Assembly (NCBI GenBank): GCA_052244495.1
Contig: JBQPXH010000005.1
Strand: one strand, 5' to 3'
Source: Cereibacter_A sp052244495
GTDB lineage: Bacteria > Pseudomonadota > Alphaproteobacteria > Rhodobacterales > Rhodobacteraceae
DNA length: 64,000 nucleotides
The notes beneath the pieces are model-generated. The model saw only the letters and a list, made by a program, of their open reading frames with translations, made no database searches and had not been told where the DNA came from. Of this stretch, positions 59,636-64,000 are shown piece after piece; the stretch's first letter is position 1; every line of letters begins with the position of its first letter. The position numbers were made by a program, and so were the translations under genes.

Positions 59636-61699
59636 ATGCAAGCCCTCGCGAGAGCCTTGAACTTCCGCGCGAAGATCATCCTTGCGCTCCTCCTTGCTGG
59701 CCTCCTCCCTTCCGGTGCGATCCTGACGCTCGACATGGCCCGTTTTGAAGCCTCGGTGCGGAGATCGGTCGAATCCCAGTTGCATCTGGCCGGAGATGCA
59801 AAGGGGGCGATGCTCGAGGCGTGGTTCGCAAACCTGCTTACGGTTGCCGGAAGCCTTGCAGAAAATCCCTTCGTGATCGCCGCGATGACGGACCTCGAAC
59901 GCGGCGCGGATCAGCTTTCAAGGAGCGGGTCCCCGCCCGTCAACGAAGCAAGGCTTCGTGAACGCTACCAGATTCAGGCTGAACGGACACGGGACGCGTC
60001 CCCTGACGCTGTTGATCGATGGATGCGGCTGGACGTGACGGCGCGTCGCCTGCAGAATCTTTATGTATCCGGCAATCCGAGGCCCTTGGGAGAAAAGCAG
60101 GCCCTCGATGACGCAGGCGACGGCAGCCCCTACTCCGCGGGGCACCGGAAATACCACCCGTTCTTCCGCAACTACCTGGAAGATTTCGGGTTCTACGACA
60201 TATTCCTCATCGAGCCGCAGGCGGGCTCCATCGTCTACTCGGTGTTCAAGGAGACCGATTTCGGAACCTCCCTGTTCGACGGCCCGTACAGCGGCACCGC
60301 CTTCGGGCGCGCCGCCCAGGCCATCGTGCGCAACGCCGGAAGCGATCCGTTCCTGGTCACCGATTTCGCGCCCTATGAACCGTCCTACAACGCTCATGCG
60401 GCCTTCATCCTGATGCCTCTACGTCAGGACGGCGCGCTTGTCGGCATCCTTGCCTTCCAGATCCCGATTGAACCGCTCAACGACATTCTGAGAAGGCCGA
60501 TCGCGGGATTTGCCACGTCTGACGGCTTCCTCGTCGGCGCCGACCGCCTCCTGCGTTCCGTGCCGCTGAAGGACCAATCCCTGGAAGTGGGATCGCCGGT
60601 CGATGGCGACATCGTGGAAGCCGCCCTGGCTCGAGACGAGGGTGTCATGCGAGGTGCGAACTACGCCGGCGAGGATGTGTTGGCGGCCTTCCGGCCGGTC
60701 GCCATTCCCGGCATGACATGGGCCATCGTGTCCGAGATCTCATCCGACGAGGCCTATGCCGACTTGCGTGCAGGCCTGCGAGCGGCGGGCATGACGGCAG
60801 GGGGCGCCGCGGGCTTGATCGTCATCGCCGGATTGTTGACCGCCATCTGGCTGCTTCGACCGATACGGCGGCTCTCCGCCGATATGCACGGCATTGCCGT
60901 CAGCTCGGTCGGGGCGCTGAAGGAAGCCTCCGGTTCTGCCATAGCGGCCGCCGAGAAGATGGTCGTGACGGCTGAAGAGACGAGCCGCCAGTGTCAGGTG
61001 GTCAAGGATAACTTCGGTCATGCGGCGACCAATGTCGCGGATGTGGTCTCTGCCGTTGAACAGATGTCGGCGTCGGCTCAGGAAGTGGTGCAGGGCGTGG
61101 TCCGCACGACGGGCTTCATGGAGGAGGTCACGCGGAAGGCCGAGTCTGCCCGGACGTCGCTCACGGACCTCGAGCAGGTCACGCATCGCATTCGCGGTGT
61201 CGCGAGCCATATCGGCGGAATTGCCAGGCAGACAGACCTTCTCGCCTTGAATGCGGCGATCGAGGCCGCGCGAGCGGGGGAGGCCGGACGTGGGTTCAGC
61301 GTGGTCGCTGAAGAAGTCCGCAAGCTGGCAGCCATGACAACGCGGTCGACAGGCGAGATTGCGGCTGAAGTGCAAGCCGTCGTTGGTGCGGTGGAGCGGA
61401 ACGTGGTCATCATCCGCGACATGACGGGTTTGATGGAGCAGGTTCGCGATCAGGCGCAGGTCATGTCTGTAACCGCTCTTGAACAGGGACATGTTTCCAC
61501 ACGCATCGCCTCTCGCATGGCGGACACCGCTCAACGCGTCGCGACCGTCGACAACAGCATGGCCGGTGTGGGATCCGCCTCGGCCGAGGCGGCTTCGACC
61601 GCAACCGGTCTGATGGACCAGATGGCAGATGTCGATGCGGCTTCCGTGGATCTCGATGCTGCCATCGGAACATTCGTCGAGAGGGTCAGACGCCTCTAG
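59636..61699 (+). CDS. Methyl-accepting chemotaxis protein
   Basis: A 687-residue receptor. An N-terminal helix (IILALLLAGLLPSGAILTL) precedes a large periplasmic sensing region of about 350 residues with a Cache-like fold (YHPFFRNYLEDFGFYDIFLIEPQ, a PYEPSYNAHAAFILMP core). A second helix (GGAAGLIVIAGLLTAIWLL) and a short HAMP-like linker (RPIRRLSADMHG) lead to the cytoplasmic domain. The highly conserved signalling tip is DLLALNAAIEAARAGEAGRG followed by FSVVAEEVRKLAAMT. It lacks a C-terminal CheR-tethering pentapeptide. No che genes are close. It is flanked by decayed insertion sequences, suggesting a mobile or recently rearranged position. Confidence 0.93.
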   Translation: MQALARALNFRAKIILALLLAGLLPSGAILTLDMARFEASVRRSVESQLHLAGDAKGAMLEAWFANLLTVAGSLAENPFVIAAMTDLERGADQLSRSGSPPVNEARLRERYQIQAERTRDASPDAVDRWMRLDVTARRLQNLYVSGNPRPLGEKQALDDAGDGSPYSAGHRKYHPFFRNYLEDFGFYDIFLIEPQAGSIVYSVFKETDFGTSLFDGPYSGTAFGRAAQAIVRNAGSDPFLVTDFAPYEPSYNAHAAFILMPLRQDGALVGILAFQIPIEPLNDILRRPIAGFATSDGFLVGADRLLRSVPLKDQSLEVGSPVDGDIVEAALARDEGVMRGANYAGEDVLAAFRPVAIPGMTWAIVSEISSDEAYADLRAGLRAAGMTAGGAAGLIVIAGLLTAIWLLRPIRRLSADMHGIAVSSVGALKEASGSAIAAAEKMVVTAEETSRQCQVVKDNFGHAATNVADVVSAVEQMSASAQEVVQGVVRTTGFMEEVTRKAESARTSLTDLEQVTHRIRGVASHIGGIARQTDLLALNAAIEAARAGEAGRGFSVVAEEVRKLAAMTTRSTGEIAAEVQAVVGAVERNVVIIRDMTGLMEQVRDQAQVMSVTALEQGHVSTRIASRMADTAQRVATVDNSMAGVGSASAEAASTATGLMDQMADVDAASVDLDAAIGTFVERVRRL

Positions 61700-61762
61700 G
61701 CTCCAGACCCATTGATTTCAGGCGGTTCCGCGTGATTCAGGCCTCGCAGGGAGACCTTACCG

Positions 61763-62085
61763 CTGAGCAACCTCTACTGGCTGACCAAGGCCCAAATCGA
61801 GCGCCTGAGGCCCTTCTTTTCCAAGAGCCATGGCAAGCCGCGCGTCGATGACCGGCGCATTTTGAGCCGCATTATCTTGTTCAACGGCAATGGCTTACAT
61901 TTGACGCACCACGGGAATATGGTCTGGGCAAGACCCTGCACAGCCGCTGGAAGTGCTGGAGCGACAACGGCGTCTTCGCCGGATCCTGGTCGGCCTGGCT
62001 GGCCAGAGGGCCAAGCACAAGACCAGCATGATCGACGAGATCTATCTGAAGGCGCATCGCGCGAACTCCAGCCTGTGCGGATAAA
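61763..62085 (+). pseudogene. Decayed IS5-family (IS427-group) transposase
   Basis: From 61763 the plus strand reads LSNLYWLTKAQIERLRPFF and continues KSHGKPRVDDRR, a standard IS427-group N-terminus with the ATG altered to CTG. After ILFNGNGL the frame breaks; another frame continues DAPREYGLGKTLHSRWKCWSD and then MIDEIYLKAHRANSSL. The rest of the gene is missing. It is a non-functional fragment with several frameshifts. Confidence 0.75.
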
Positions 62086-62151
62086 GGGGAACGTGCTGGT
62101 CTGCCTCCAGAAAAGTGGTCCTCCCCGAGGTAGGCTTTCGGGCCTCATGGG

Positions 62152-63126
62152 GGGCTCTGTTGTACAAAGCCGCTGAAGGTGGAGCTACCCCTTGTCCCGG
62201 ACACACTTATCCCACGGCTTCGGTCACGGGTCTGCCGAGCGCGGTGAGACCGTTCATGATGGCTGCACGAAGCTGAAGCTCGGCAACCTGCCGGTCAGGC
62301 TCCCGCGCCATGAGGCGTTGGCCCAGAAGCTCCATGCAGTGCATCCTGGTTTCGGCCCGACTCCGGCGATGGTAGCCGCTCCACTTCCGCCAGATTTTCC
62401 GGCCCAGGCGTTTCGATGCGCGGAGGGCCTCGTTGCGGGCAATGGCACTCGCGCTGTCGGGTTTCCGGAGCCTGGCATTCTTGCGGGGCGGCATGACGGC
62501 AAGGGCGCCCCGGTCGGCGATGGCATCGTGACACTTGCGCGTATCGCAAGCCGTCTGCGGTGACGCTGCCGATCTCCTGATCGGGCGGGATCTGGGCGAG
62601 CAATTCGGCCAGCCTAGGCGCATCGCCGGTATCGCTGCCGGTGAACTCGACCGCCCGGATTCCCAGTGTTTCTTCATCGATCCCGAGGTGAACCTTGCGC
62701 CAGATGCGGCGTTTGGAGCCGCCATGCTTGCGGGCATTCCACTCGCCTTCACCCTCAACCCTGGTCCCGGTGCTGTCGATCAGAAGGTGCAGCGGACCTT
62801 CCGAGCCACGATACGGGATGTTCACGGCCTAGGTCTTCTGGCGGCGCGACAGCGTGCTGAAATCCGGCACTGACCAGTCGAGCCCGCTCAACTGCAGAAG
62901 GCTCTCGACGAAGCCCGCCGTCTGCCTGAGTGCCATGCCGAACAGCCCTTTCATCGTCAGGCAGGACTGGATCGCAGCGTCGCTGCAGGTGCGCTGCCGG
63001 CCCTGATTGCCGGTCGGCCTGGCCTCCCACGTCATCTCGGGATCGAACCAGATCGTCAGCGAGCCCCGGCGCTTGAGCGCTTCGTTACAGGCCCGCCAGT
63101 TCCTGATCTTGCAGGCCACCCGCACC
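62152..63126 (-). mobile_element. Degenerate IS5-family element (IS903-like group)
   Basis: A terminal-repeat-like end GGCTCTGTTGTACAAAGC lies at 62152-62169, beside the 3' end of a minus-strand transposase that reads back to about 63125. The matching opposite end is not recognisable, so the element is truncated or eroded at that side. The transposase itself carries a stop and a frameshift. Confidence 0.7.
62207..63125 (-). pseudogene. Inactivated IS5-family transposase
   Basis: The minus strand reads KIRNWRACNEALKRRGSLTIW near the start, then LFGMALRQTAGFVESLLQLSG and DFSTLSRRQKT before an in-frame TAG at 62831-62829. It resumes as VNIPYRGSEGPLHLLIDSTG and WNARKHGGSKRRIWRKVHLG, then shifts frame at about 62540-62562, after VTADG, into DTRKCHDAIADRGALAVMPPRKNA and ends GLTALGRPVTEAVG. 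Two lesions make it non-functional. Full-length relatives have the same order of motifs in a single frame. Confidence 0.88.
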
Positions 63127-63274
63127 TGCTAAGCCAGCCACCCCGACCGTGGCGCCGAGGCCCGTCATGCACTAACATTCAAACCGACCACTCAATAGGG
63201 GCAGGCCAACCGCGGCTTCGTGTTGAACGCCAAAAAAGGTGCGGCGTCTGATGAGGGGGACATGACCTGAATCC

Positions 63275-63720
63275 GCGGCGGTGGCGTTTCGTCCGCACAA
63301 CCGACACTGATCACGCCTGCCTGATCCATCCGTTCGTGGCCAGGGAACTCCAAATCCATGGCCCGGACCAGTTCTGGGGTAGGGCGGAACAGCGGTCCAC
63401 CCGGTGCAAGGACCGCCCGCCGAACGACCTGACGCATGTCACGATTCCGGCCGGCTTCGCCTATGTGACGTAGATCACGGGCGCCTTGTCCCGTCGCACC
63501 GTCGGCTACGCCATCGGCCGCCGGATCGACGCACGCCGTGCCGTCGGGGCCATGAGAAGGTCGATCGCGCTGCGCCGCTTTGTGTTCCATTCTGACCGCG
63601 GCTCGCAATACGCCTCCGATCTGCACCGCGATCTGTTGAAGGAACAAGTCTTCGTCGGGTCGATGAGCCGACGCGCGAACCCATACGACGATCCACAGGC
63701 CGAGAGCCTCATGAGATGAT
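63275..63720 (+). pseudogene. Remnant of an IS3-family transposase OrfB
   Basis: In broken frames the plus strand reads RFVRTTDTDHACLIHPFVARE near 63275, then NDLTHVTIPAGFAYVT, a stop, and SRRTVGYAIGRRIDARRAV followed by HSDRGSQYASDLHRDLLKEQ and RRANPYDDPQAESLM. These match the rve integrase domain of IS3 OrfB, including the conserved DRGSQYAS Asp region. At least one internal stop and several frameshifts make it inactive. Confidence 0.75.
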
Positions 63721-64000
63721 GGCGCACTGACGGAAACGAGGAAGGCACGCCCCGTTCTGACCGAAGCGCCTCGGAGCGCGCCATTGATCGGTGCCGAACC
63801 CACACGTGGGCGTTCATCAGGGCGCGCGGGCAAGCCGCAACCGAGACGCCGAATACATGGCCGCGGCGACATCAGGCAGGGACGAGCCCGTCCCGGCGGA
63901 CTTCGGACCGGCGTGACTGGCTGTTGCTGCGAGCTCCCTTCGCAGCAACAGGCAGAGCATTGTCCCAGTACTGAAACATCGCCTGGAACTTATCGACCCG
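63721..64000. other. End of window, no gene seen
   Basis: About 280 bp after the OrfB remnant without an intact frame. It contains a strong 12-bp hairpin at 63921-63951 and may continue into another decayed or intact element beyond the window. Confidence 0.4.
63921..63951. repeat. Strong 12-bp inverted repeat
   Basis: CTGTTGCTGCGA (63921-63932) pairs perfectly with TCGCAGCAACAG (63940-63951) around a 7-nt loop. No T-tract follows. It could be a terminator, an IS end or a recombination site; its neighbourhood of insertion-sequence remnants favours the latter two. Confidence 0.8.

Overview
The window is high-GC alphaproteobacterial chromosome and most resembles a purple non-sulfur Rhodobacter/Cereibacter-type member of the Rhodobacteraceae. 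The basis is gene content: a 112-residue mature SHP oxygen-binding haem protein with its DHC and cytochrome b561 partners, a MetH split into two overlapping genes, a BhcA/BhcR-type pair, RTX and Hint secreted proteins, fused-subunit TRAP transport and tightly packed ATGA-overlapping operons. I recognised no rRNA, tRNA or CRISPR array. All assignments come from reading the sequence and from family knowledge; no search was run.

Layout. 1-7.4 kb is cobalamin and methionine metabolism: a partial cobW and a DUF1636 gene under a cobalamin riboswitch (minus strand), then nnrS-cobO and a two-gene methionine synthase (plus strand). 7.7-15.1 kb holds a lone cytochrome b561 (minus), then six overlapping plus-strand genes: a CDP-alcohol phosphatidyltransferase, a sulfatase-fold membrane protein, an ABC importer with a double permease and a glycosyltransferase. 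15.4-25.2 kb has two RTX proteins (an M10B metalloprotease and a Hint-tailed protein) around a minus-strand serine hydrolase, a coiled-coil periplasmic protein and a patatin phospholipase, then a small helical protein and a potassium channel. 25.3-27.5 kb is the divergent IclR regulator/aminotransferase pair of the beta-hydroxyaspartate type, without the other cycle genes. 27.9-32.1 kb holds small envelope and stress-like proteins (ACP, SH3 lipoprotein, DUF2383, YciF-like, LysM).

32.4-37.3 kb encodes a PQQ glucose dehydrogenase split into membrane and catalytic genes, followed by eptA and dgkA (lipid A phosphoethanolamine transfer and recycling of its diacylglycerol by-product). 37.3-46.8 kb is an electron-transfer and signalling island: two paralogous histidine kinase/response regulator pairs, each beside a PepSY protein and a cytochrome b561, flank a three-gene operon encoding a b561-DHC fusion, SHP and a second DHC. 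Direct-repeat operators lie before both PepSY genes, and an 8-bp tandem repeat lies in the long gap between the modules. A ZIP metal transporter follows.

47.9-56.1 kb is a catabolic operon: fused DctQM and DctP TRAP transporter, IclR regulator, thiolase-like enzyme, acyl-CoA ligase, tandem-DUF296 protein and SDR. A large palindrome sits in its promoter and a terminator hairpin at its end. 56.5-58.7 kb has a GXWXG/DUF4334 protein convergent with a GMC oxidoreductase. 58.8-64 kb is an insertion-sequence graveyard (decayed IS3 and IS5 transposases) around an intact chemoreceptor gene.
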